This document shows positions 13,901 to 20,334 of a DNA stretch of 24,537 nt, one piece after another. Below the pieces are notes generated by a model. It had not been told where the DNA came from and did not search any database. It saw nothing but the letters and a program-made list of their open reading frames with translations. The DNA lies in assembly GCA_964550165.1 (NCBI GenBank), contig CAZJYC010000037.1, positions 1 to 24,537 of the forward strand, given 5' to 3'. Each line of letters starts with the position of its first letter. The stretch's first letter is position 1. Source of the DNA: CAZJYC01 sp964550165 (GTDB lineage: Bacteria; Acidobacteriota; Aminicenantia; Aminicenantales; Aminicenantaceae). Position numbers and translations under genes: made by a program.

Positions 13901-15259
13901 CTAAAAACTTAAAGCCACTTGAACCGAATAAGAATTATTTTTCAACTCCAAATCTTTTTCACGGTTGATATCGTATTCAAATTTGAGAAGAGCGTTCTCC
14001 GAGAAAAAATAGCCGAAGCCAAGCGCCCACCGATTTTTTTGCTCTGAAATTCCCTCTCCAGGAGAATCCGGGCCGCTAAATCCCTGGCCATGAAAAGGAT
14101 CATTGTATTTTATCTTCTGATAACAGACAACAGGATGAAGGTTGCCCATGTTGAATGAAACTTGGACAAAATAGCCTTCTGCTTCGCCCTTGAGGAAATC
14201 TTCAGGATTTTCGATACGGGCTTTTGAGTACTCAGATAAAACATAAATAGACTCGGTCGCCCAGATCACATCCACGCCTTGAAGGGTAAGGTCTCGCTCG
14301 TTGCTCTCATCACATTTCCCTCGGTAAAAGGAATAAGCAACCTCAGCCCAGCGACTCAGGGCGATGCCCATTCGGCCTCCTTTCCCTTTGTCCGAGTTGT
14401 TGTCCTGAAACTGCTGGCCTCTGCTCAGACGCTCACTTTCAGCTAGACCATTGCCTAAATAGGCCGAATAAAAAAAATTGCTGATTTTTCCTTCCAAAAG
14501 AACTCCAACATCTCTCCAGTGTGAAGGCGAAAATTTCTCCACAGGAAGCGGATCATGAATGAGCAAGGTCTGATGGGGACGGTTCAATGGATTGTAACGT
14601 CCGAAAGGAACAAGATAGAGACCCAATTCAAGATGGAAGGCATCAGAAGGCTTCAGCCTTAACAGAATCTGGTCCAGTTCCACACGGTTTTCTCCGCACA
14701 GTCGGACTTCTGTAATGTAATCTATTTTCGCCGTGACATCTCCTGAAAAAATGAGCCCCAGGAGGGGATTCTGGAAACTCCCCCGGGAGGTCTCCGCTTG
14801 CGCTTGGCCCTTTGTATAGGCAGCGGCAAGGTAGCCGCTCGTTTCCGCACGAAGAGGTGCAAGGAATGTGAATAGGATGAAAAGGAAAAGAAAAAGTTTA
14901 GTTGATTCTGTTCTATTTTGTTTGGATGAAGGAGATATGGGTAGAAAAAAGCCTCTCAGAGATGGCCGAAGCGACCATTGAAGGTTTAGCTTTACCGAGC
15001 TGCCATTGAAGATACTTCCCGCGGAGGCTGAGTGGTGAGAAAACCGTGTGGAAGGCCGAGCGAAGCCTTGAACCGAGCCGCTTTTGGCTCGCTGGGGCAG
15101 CAAAGCCCGCGTGTTTTCGAACCGCTTAGCTGGAGCGATCCACAGCCGCCGAGAAGGGCTTCGAGGGAACGGCGTTAAAAACCTGAAGGGGAGCGCGGCC
15201 ATCTCTGAGAGGTTCTCAGATAAGCTACACAAAATGGAAGAGAGCCGTTTCGTTTTCAT
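13901..15259 (-). CDS. Outer-membrane beta-barrel porin-like protein with repeat-derived N-terminal extension
   Basis: The 452-codon frame has two unlike parts. From about residue 121 it is a normal exported protein: a hydrophobic signal (KLFLFLFILFTFL, cleavage probably after Ala138 of PLRA), then some 310 residues of alternating strands ending in a final aromatic residue (VQVALSF), typical of a barrel assembled by BamA. It resembles phosphate-selective-porin-type families, but the substrate is unknown. Residues about 9-102 are encoded by the dispersed repeat at 14952-15236 and look like translated noncoding DNA. The only ATG with context is at 15259, overlapping the reductase stop (ATGA), and encodes MKTKRLSS; no ATG, GTG or TTG is seen close to the signal peptide. 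The repeat therefore seems to have entered the n-region in frame, so export may be impaired. Confidence 0.65.
   Translation of the reverse strand: MKTKRLSSILCSLSENLSEMAALPFRFLTPFPRSPSRRLWIAPAKRFENTRALLPQRAKSGSVQGFARPSTRFSHHSASAGSIFNGSSVKLNLQWSLRPSLRGFFLPISPSSKQNRTESTKLFLFLFILFTFLAPLRAETSGYLAAAYTKGQAQAETSRGSFQNPLLGLIFSGDVTAKIDYITEVRLCGENRVELDQILLRLKPSDAFHLELGLYLVPFGRYNPLNRPHQTLLIHDPLPVEKFSPSHWRDVGVLLEGKISNFFYSAYLGNGLAESERLSRGQQFQDNNSDKGKGGRMGIALSRWAEVAYSFYRGKCDESNERDLTLQGVDVIWATESIYVLSEYSKARIENPEDFLKGEAEGYFVQVSFNMGNLHPVVCYQKIKYNDPFHGQGFSGPDSPGEGISEQKNRWALGFGYFFSENALLKFEYDINREKDLELKNNSYSVQVALSF
14952..15236 (+). repeat. Dispersed repeat, copy B, with terminal inverted repeats (MITE-like)
   Basis: CCTCTCAGAGATGGCC (14952-14967) and its exact complement GGCCATCTCTGAGAGG (15197-15212) are perfect 16-bp inverted repeats 229 bases apart. 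The right part (15165-15236) matches window bases 1-70. The left part (about 14964-15060) matches 24252-24350, sharing CGCGGAGGCT, GGTGAGAAA and the AGCGACCAT stretch. Internal hairpins such as GAGCC-GCTTTT-GGCTC (15075-15090) are present. No transposase is encoded. All copies share one orientation. It lies inside the 5' part of the porin frame. Confidence 0.7.
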
Positions 15260-16455
15260 AAAACCGAAAAGTCAAAATCGTCTTCTAAGAGAGAATCCTT
15301 CCACTTCTCAACATTTATTTTTTGGGTTATGGCCCGACTGATTTCGTTCACTCCTTTTTTTGTCCCCAACCAGATAGCTCCCACAAGTATTCCATCCTGA
15401 ACAACGACTTTCTTGTAAAGACCTTCCTCTTTCTTTTCCTTCCTGTATTGTTCACTTGTACCTTCTTCGGGATTGACATTCCCTATTGAACTCAGGTCGA
15501 TTCCGACAACTTTCAAGGTGTTCGAATACACAGTCCCTTCATACGTTTTCTTCTGGCCAAGGATATTCAAAGCTGCAATCCGGGCTTGGTTAAAGGAGGC
15601 GGGGATGATCCCGTAGACTTTGCCTTTGTGCTGAACAGCATCGCCGGCAGCAAATATCTTTGGCCTGCTGGATTGAAGATAATCGTCAACGATGAGCCCT
15701 TGATCTGTTTCCAAACCAGCGTCCTTGGCGATCTGGATGCTGGGCTTCACACCTGCCGCCACAATGGCCATCTCGGTCATGATTTCCTTCCCACCTTTAA
15801 ACCGCAAGCCTTTCACTTCATCCTGTCCAAGAATCTGTTCGGTGGCTAAGCCAAGATGAATCCTTATTCCCATTTTTTCGATTTGACTTTTAAGGTGAGA
15901 GGCGCCTTGGCCATCAAGCTGGCGAGGAAGCAGCCTGTCGAAAAATTCGACCACATCAACCTTTGCTCCTCTTGCTTTTAACGCCCGGGCTGTTTCCAAA
16001 CCTAAAAGCCCGCCTCCGACGACAACAATCCTTTGATGATTCTTGAGATAATCGAGGATTTGAAGAGAATCCTCGACGGTCCTCAACGTAAAAACTCCTT
16101 TCTTATCCGTTCCTTTAAAAAGCGGAATAACCGCATAAGAACCGTTGGCAAGAAACAAGACATCATATGTCTGTCGCTTCCCCGCAACCTCCACTTCATT
16201 CGAATCTGGAAAAATTTTCTGCACTGGTTTCCCAAGGTGAACAGCTATTCTTTGTTCTTTGAACCAGGTCTCAGGAAAAGCAAAAAGTTTCTCAAAAGGA
16301 AGATTCCCGGCTAAAAATTCAATCAAATTCGGCCGGGGATAATAATGGTATTTCTCCTCTGCATAGATTTCTATTTCGACTCTCTGGTCAAGCTCACGAA
16401 GAGTCTTGGCAGCGATGGTTCCCGCCAATCCATTTCCGACAATCAAGATCTTCAT
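15256..16455 (-). CDS. NAD(P)H-dependent FAD oxidoreductase, probably rubredoxin reductase
   Basis: This 399-residue flavoprotein is of the NADH:rubredoxin oxidoreductase / NirB N-terminal type. It has the FAD dinucleotide motif ILIVGNGLAG at the N-terminus, a second Rossmann motif VVVGGGLLGLETA for NAD(P)H (about 146-158), and the FAD-binding IFAAGDAVQ. The C-terminal domain is the usual small interface domain. A rubredoxin gene lies directly upstream, which is why rubredoxin is proposed as acceptor: NAD(P)H to reductase to rubredoxin to a peroxide- or oxygen-reducing enzyme. A TTG two codons earlier (16461) is better spaced to AGGA and may be the true start. The stop overlaps the porin start. 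Confidence 0.85.
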   Translation of the reverse strand: MKILIVGNGLAGTIAAKTLRELDQRVEIEIYAEEKYHYYPRPNLIEFLAGNLPFEKLFAFPETWFKEQRIAVHLGKPVQKIFPDSNEVEVAGKRQTYDVLFLANGSYAVIPLFKGTDKKGVFTLRTVEDSLQILDYLKNHQRIVVVGGGLLGLETARALKARGAKVDVVEFFDRLLPRQLDGQGASHLKSQIEKMGIRIHLGLATEQILGQDEVKGLRFKGGKEIMTEMAIVAAGVKPSIQIAKDAGLETDQGLIVDDYLQSSRPKIFAAGDAVQHKGKVYGIIPASFNQARIAALNILGQKKTYEGTVYSNTLKVVGIDLSSIGNVNPEEGTSEQYRKEKKEEGLYKKVVVQDGILVGAIWLGTKKGVNEISRAITQKINVEKWKDSLLEDDFDFSVL

Positions 16456-16475
16456 GGCCAATACAATCCTTTAGC

Positions 16476-16637
16476 CTACTTAATCTTCTGGAAGAATTCC
16501 TTGGCCACTCCACACTGAGGGCAAACCCAGTCATCAGGCAAGTCCTCAAAAGGAGTTCCCGGCTTTATGCCGTGCTCAGGATCACCTATTTCAGGATCGT
16601 AGATATAACCACAAGCCGTGCATTCCCATTTCTCCAT
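16476..16637 (-). CDS. Rubredoxin
   Basis: This 53-residue one-iron electron carrier starts MEKWECTACGYIYDPEIGD and has the second iron site as DWVCPQCGVAKEFF. The two CxxCG pairs and the Tyr/Asp pattern between them are classical. Length is typical. AAGGAG lies seven to twelve bases before the ATG. It sits between the ferritin-like gene and the reductase, 15-20 bases from the latter, so the three form an electron chain in one transcript. Confidence 0.96.
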   Translation of the reverse strand: MEKWECTACGYIYDPEIGDPEHGIKPGTPFEDLPDDWVCPQCGVAKEFFQKIK

Positions 16638-16709
16638 GATGACACTCCTTAGGATGGAATTCCGATTCTAAAGCTCGAAGCTCTACGCTGTGCATTCACC
16701 TGTTAAAAA

Positions 16710-17162
16710 TCAATCCCATTTTAGGACATGCTTCTCATATTCTTCTTCCAGCTTCAGCTTGTGAGATTTTTCCTGCTGGACAAGAAAATCAAAAAGCTTC
16801 TTGAGGTCCGGCTTTTTCACTTTTTTCTTCAGGTCAGAATAAAGCTTGACAGCTTTCTGTTCCTTCTTGGCTGCAAGGATAAGAAGGTCTTGAAAAGTCA
16901 TATCGGCAGTTGGAGGTTCTGCAACCAGATAATCGCTAATCCTTAAATCGGCCACTTCTTTAATCGGCAACCTCTCAACTTTTTCTTTTGTTATGTCCTG
17001 AAGAAGCTTCTTATGATTTCTTTCTTCTCCCTGAAGCTCCGTGAACAATTTTTTGAGGCCAGGAGTCTTTGTCTTGCTGGCAAAATCTCCGTATGTCTTT
17101 ATGGCTTCTTCTTCCCTCTCGATGGCAAACTGGATGATTCCTTCAAAAGTTTTCTTAGGCAT
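16710..17162 (-). CDS. Rubrerythrin-like di-iron ferritin-family protein without rubredoxin domain
   Basis: The 150-residue four-helix protein has both di-iron ligand pairs: Glu19 in EREEEAIKTY and ExxH at 47-50 (GEERNH) in the first half, Glu101 in KKEQKAVKLY and ExxH at 131-134 (QEKSH) in the second. This is the erythrin domain of rubrerythrins, which reduce hydrogen peroxide. The usual C-terminal rubredoxin domain is absent, but a separate rubredoxin is the next gene and can supply electrons. The ATG at 17162 is chosen for the AAGGAGGAG directly upstream; a longer frame starts 14 codons earlier without it. A near-consensus promoter lies upstream, leaving a long leader. Confidence 0.88.
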   Translation of the reverse strand: MPKKTFEGIIQFAIEREEEAIKTYGDFASKTKTPGLKKLFTELQGEERNHKKLLQDITKEKVERLPIKEVADLRISDYLVAEPPTADMTFQDLLILAAKKEQKAVKLYSDLKKKVKKPDLKKLFDFLVQQEKSHKLKLEEEYEKHVLKWD

Positions 17163-17324
17163 TTCTCCTCCTTGACTGTACGAAAATTCTTCCATCAGGG
17201 TCATCAGGCAAGCTCATCTCTTTTCAGGATATCTTTCTGTCTGAGTAAGGAATAGAGTTTCTTACCTTTTCATCGAGCGCGATTTCTACCTCTCTGGATT
17301 GCTCGACTGCTCTGATGGTTATGA

Positions 17325-17354
17325 TTGCAGCTAAAATTGAATTACCATTATAAT
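17325..17354 (+). promoter_or_regulatory. Weak candidate promoter for glutamate dehydrogenase, overlapping the opposite promoter
   Basis: On the plus strand TATAAT (17349-17354) is preceded by TTGCAG (17325-17330) at 18 bases. The -10 box overlaps that of the minus-strand promoter, so the two directions would compete. Confidence 0.25.
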
Positions 17355-17374
17355 AAATGGATCAAATATGTCAA
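17347..17374 (-). promoter_or_regulatory. Strong promoter of the rubrerythrin-rubredoxin operon
   Basis: On the minus strand TTGACA (17369-17374) and TATAAT (17347-17352) are both perfect and 16 bases apart. ATAATGGTA (17343-17351) overlaps the -10 box. Transcription would begin near 17340, about 178 bases before the rubrerythrin-like ATG; a consensus promoter under a possible operator suggests repression. The leader holds a short hairpin (GTAAG/CTTAC near 17240-17260) but no riboswitch that I recognise. Confidence 0.65.
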
Positions 17375-17458
17375 ACACAAGAAAATTTGAAACCTAAAAA
17401 AAGCCTCCTTTGGCAAAGATAGAAAATGGGTAAGGTTCTTTAGAAGAAGGAGGAAAAA

Positions 17459-18703
17459 ATGATCGAAGATTCGTTAGCCCGGAAGGCTCAGAAACAACTC
17501 TACAGGGCAGCCAAAGAAATCGACCTTGATCACAATCTGCTCAAGATCCTGGAAAAGCCCATGCGGACCTTGAAAGTTTCTGTGCCGATTAAAATGGATA
17601 ACGGAAGGGTCAAAGTTTTTATGGGCTTTCGCTGCCAGTACAATGACGCCAAAGGTCCGACCAAAGGAGGTGTACGCTACCATCCCAATGTCTCAGAAGA
17701 GGAGGTGGTTGCGCTGGCGGCCTGGATGACCTGGAAATGCGCCCTTTTGGACCTGCCTTATGGAGGAGCCAAAGGAGGCATTATCTGCGACCCCACAAAA
17801 CTCTCAGAAAGTGAACTGGAAAGAATGACGAGGCGTTACACTACAGAAATCATGCCCCTCCTTGGGCCTCATATCGATATTCCTGCGCCCGATGTCTACA
17901 CGACCTCAAAGACAATGGCCTGGATCATGGATACTTTTTCCATGATGAAAGGCTATACTGAGCCGAGTATCGTCACCGGAAAACCTGAAATCCTTGGAGG
18001 ATCGAAAGGAAGAAAGGAAGCCACAGGAAAAGGATTGTCGATCATCGTCCGAGAATATTTCAGGGCCAAAAAGAAAAGCCTCAAGGGAGCCAAAATCGCC
18101 ATCCAGGGATTCGGGAATGTCGGAGGCCATGCCGCTCTTTTTCTTTCCCAGATGGGAGCCAAGATTGTTGCTGCTTCTGATGTTTCTGGCGGGCTCGTCG
18201 ATCCCGGCGGGCTGAATGTCCCTGGCCTTTTGGAATGTGTCGAAAGACATGCCTGTGTGATCAAGCATCCTGGAAAACAAATCGACAAGGAGGATCTCCT
18301 CTTTCAGGATGTCGATGTCCTTATCCCTGCCGCCCTGGAGGACCAGATCCATCGGAAAAACGCGGACAAAATTAAAGCCAAGATCATTGTCGAAGGCGCA
18401 AACGGCCCAACAACTCCGGAAGCTGACGAAATCCTGGAAAAGCGCGGCATCTCTGTCGTTCCTGACATTTTAGCGAATGCCGGAGGAGTTGTCGTCAGTC
18501 ACCTGGAATGGGTTCAGGCTTTGAGCGGGCTCTTCTGGGAAGAAGAGCAGGTCAGCAGAGAGCTAGAGAGAAAGATGGTCAAAGCCTTCCAAGAGGTCTG
18601 GGAAAAAGCCTCCCGGAGGAATGTCTCTTTCCGCTGCGCCGCCTATGTTATTGCCATCGAACGAATTGCCGAGGTTTACCGCTACAGGGGAATATTCCCC
18701 TAA
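17459..18703 (+). CDS. Glutamate dehydrogenase (Glu/Leu/Phe/Val dehydrogenase family)
   Basis: This 414-residue enzyme interconverts glutamate and 2-oxoglutarate plus ammonia with NAD(P). Substrate-domain lysines are in GPTKGGVRYHP (Lys69), MTWKCAL (Lys93) and the catalytic PYGGAKGG (Lys105); the catalytic Asp145 is in PAPDVYTTS. The Rossmann motif is IQGFGNVGGHAA, followed by ASDVSGG. Length and motifs fit the hexameric small glutamate dehydrogenases; a branched-chain amino acid specificity cannot be excluded from sequence alone. AAGGAGG lies six to twelve bases before the ATG. Its last codon region overlaps the convergent mutM by four bases. Confidence 0.9.
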   Translation: MIEDSLARKAQKQLYRAAKEIDLDHNLLKILEKPMRTLKVSVPIKMDNGRVKVFMGFRCQYNDAKGPTKGGVRYHPNVSEEEVVALAAWMTWKCALLDLPYGGAKGGIICDPTKLSESELERMTRRYTTEIMPLLGPHIDIPAPDVYTTSKTMAWIMDTFSMMKGYTEPSIVTGKPEILGGSKGRKEATGKGLSIIVREYFRAKKKSLKGAKIAIQGFGNVGGHAALFLSQMGAKIVAASDVSGGLVDPGGLNVPGLLECVERHACVIKHPGKQIDKEDLLFQDVDVLIPAALEDQIHRKNADKIKAKIIVEGANGPTTPEADEILEKRGISVVPDILANAGGVVVSHLEWVQALSGLFWEEEQVSRELERKMVKAFQEVWEKASRRNVSFRCAAYVIAIERIAEVYRYRGIFP

Positions 18704-19533
18704 TCGCTTGACGAAATTCTCTGGCATCCGGGGCAGAAAAAGCTGCTCCTTCCTCCTAAACGAAGGCGCCGGATGAATTCACCACAGACCGAGCAAGGAC
18801 AAGATTCCCTCCCGTAGACTTGGTGATACATCTGAAAGTTGCCTCTTTGGCCTTCAGCATCCATGAAGCTGCGGATAGAGGACCCTTTGTGGACAAGGGC
18901 CTTTTCCAGCACAGCCTTTATCGACTTCCACAGCCGCTTCAGGTCACTCTCATCAAGACAGGACGCCGGACAAAGAGGATGGAGCTTGGCCTGGAAAAGT
19001 ATTTCATCAGCATAGATATTGCCGATCCCTGCGAGAAAATTCTGATTGAGCAGCAAACTCTTCAAGCGTGCCTTTCGGCCTTGAAAGAGCTTTCGGAAGA
19101 GGTGGTAATCCATCTCCAACGGTTCTGGACCGAGTCCACTCAGCTCCTTGGCGGAGTCTATATCTGAAGTCCGCAAACAGGAGATAAAGCCGAACTTGCG
19201 CGCATCCCTGAAACGCAGCTCGTGACTTGTCCTTGTGAATGAAATGACACAATGCGTGTGCTTGTCCATCGGCTCTTCTTTAGGACAAAACAGGAACTGC
19301 CCTGTCATTTTGAGATGGACGAGAAGGCTTAGATTTCCTTCGCAGTGGATGAGAATCATCTTTCCGCGGCGGCGGATGTTGATTATTCTCCTTCCGTTAA
19401 GCGCCCTAACTTGAGAAAGATTCTTGCTTCGAAGAATGCGGAGGTAATTGATCTTGATGCCCGCAATTTCAAGCCCGATGAGCTTCGGAGATAGGCTCCT
19501 GACAATGGTCTCAACTTCGGGCAGCTCAGGCAT
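18700..19533 (-). CDS. mutM: Formamidopyrimidine-DNA glycosylase
   Basis: MutM/Fpg removes 8-oxoguanine and ring-opened purines and then cuts the strand. The 277-residue protein begins MPELPEVETI, with the catalytic Pro2 and Glu3, has the conserved Lys in RRRGKMILIH (Lys58), NIYADEILFQAKLHP in the helix-two-turn-helix region, and a C-terminal zinc finger CxxC-x16-CxxC (CSVCGEF ... RSSFFCPGCQ) with the DNA-contacting Arg. All key residues are intact. It is convergent with the dehydrogenase (stops overlap) and divergent from the DUF6677-like gene. Confidence 0.96.
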   Translation of the reverse strand: MPELPEVETIVRSLSPKLIGLEIAGIKINYLRILRSKNLSQVRALNGRRIINIRRRGKMILIHCEGNLSLLVHLKMTGQFLFCPKEEPMDKHTHCVISFTRTSHELRFRDARKFGFISCLRTSDIDSAKELSGLGPEPLEMDYHLFRKLFQGRKARLKSLLLNQNFLAGIGNIYADEILFQAKLHPLCPASCLDESDLKRLWKSIKAVLEKALVHKGSSIRSFMDAEGQRGNFQMYHQVYGRESCPCSVCGEFIRRLRLGGRSSFFCPGCQRISSSD

Positions 19534-19602
19534 GATTTTATTCTACCTCACTCGAAAAGAAATCCAAAATCGCCTTTCCCAAGAAAATATCTTAAATTCT
19601 CC

Positions 19603-19631
19603 TTGATTTGACCTGACATTTCTTTTATCAT
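19603..19631 (+). promoter_or_regulatory. Promoter of the DUF6677-like gene pair, with a very short leader
   Basis: TTGATT (19603-19608) and TATCAT (19626-19631) are 17 bases apart. The -10 box ends only 16 bases before the ATG at 19648 and no Shine-Dalgarno is seen, so the message would be leaderless or nearly so. Confidence 0.5.
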
Positions 19632-19647
19632 TTTTTGTTCGGTACGC

Positions 19648-20016
19648 ATGGACATCAAATCGATACGATCTCTGGCTGTGGGTTGGTTCATTCCCGGATT
19701 GGGACACGTCTCTCTCAAAAGATACTGGCGAGGGGGAATTTTTTTCGTTTGCATTATGGCCATGACAGGTCTCGGCCTGTTCATGGGAGGAAAAGTGTAC
19801 TCTTTCCAGGCTGAGAATCCACTAACCATTCTCGCTTTCTTTTCCGACCTGGGAATCGGCCTTTTCTACATCCTTTCTAAAATCTTTTCTTTTGGGCTGG
19901 GGAATTTGAGAAACATAACCTTTGAATTCGGCACCGCCTACATAGCCGGCGCAGGGCTTCTGAATTATCTCGTCGCGCTGGATGCCTACGATATCGCGAT
20001 TGGAAAAAAGAAATGA
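19648..20016 (+). CDS. DUF6677-like small membrane protein
   Basis: The 122-residue protein has about three hydrophobic segments. It begins with GWFIPGLGHVSLKRYWRGG, the PGLGH stretch seen in TM2-like and DUF6677 proteins, has GLFYILSKIF in the middle and ends YIAGAGLLNYLVALDAYDIAIG. That final pattern is what I recall from DUF6677 proteins of Acidobacteria-type genomes; the match is from memory. It is an inner-membrane protein of unknown function. Its stop overlaps the start of the next small gene (ATGA). Confidence 0.7.
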   Translation: MDIKSIRSLAVGWFIPGLGHVSLKRYWRGGIFFVCIMAMTGLGLFMGGKVYSFQAENPLTILAFFSDLGIGLFYILSKIFSFGLGNLRNITFEFGTAYIAGAGLLNYLVALDAYDIAIGKKK

Positions 20017-20189
20017 TCTGGAAAAGCCATCTTCTCTCTATGATTGTGTATGCGGCATTTGTCTGCATCGTTTTGTCTTTGATCCGCAGAGAGGAAAGAA
20101 AAGCGCAAATCAAATACGGTCTGTTCCTCTTCTTGATTATGGTCTTAGGAGCCCTCATTTTTGGATGGTTCATGTATCTTTTCGCTTGA
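20013..20189 (+). CDS. Tiny two-helix membrane protein
   Basis: This 58-residue frame starts at an ATG overlapping the preceding stop (ATGA), strong evidence of coupled translation. It has two hydrophobic segments (about 9-24 and 36-57) split by a charged loop, RREERKAQIKYG. No family is recognised. Its tight link suggests it works with the DUF6677-like protein. It ends before the gatB promoter. Confidence 0.6.
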   Translation: MIWKSHLLSMIVYAAFVCIVLSLIRREERKAQIKYGLFLFLIMVLGALIFGWFMYLFA

Positions 20190-20292
20190 TAGCTCATCCT
20201 TCTTTAAATAAGACATATCAATTTCCTCCCAGATCTATCTTTATTCTTGTTGATTCTCTTCCATTTTGTGTGGGTGAACCGGAGCCTTTTCT

Positions 20293-20320
20293 TTGAATCA
20301 GGCAATCGATGTGTTATAAT
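20293..20320 (+). promoter_or_regulatory. gatB promoter, with a very short leader
   Basis: TTGAAT (20293-20298) and a perfect TATAAT (20315-20320) are 16 bases apart. The -10 box ends 14 bases before the ATG at 20335, so the leader would be only about 7-8 bases; only GGA at 20328-20330 resembles a ribosome site. Confidence 0.55.
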
Positions 20321-20334
20321 CGTCCCCGGAATTG

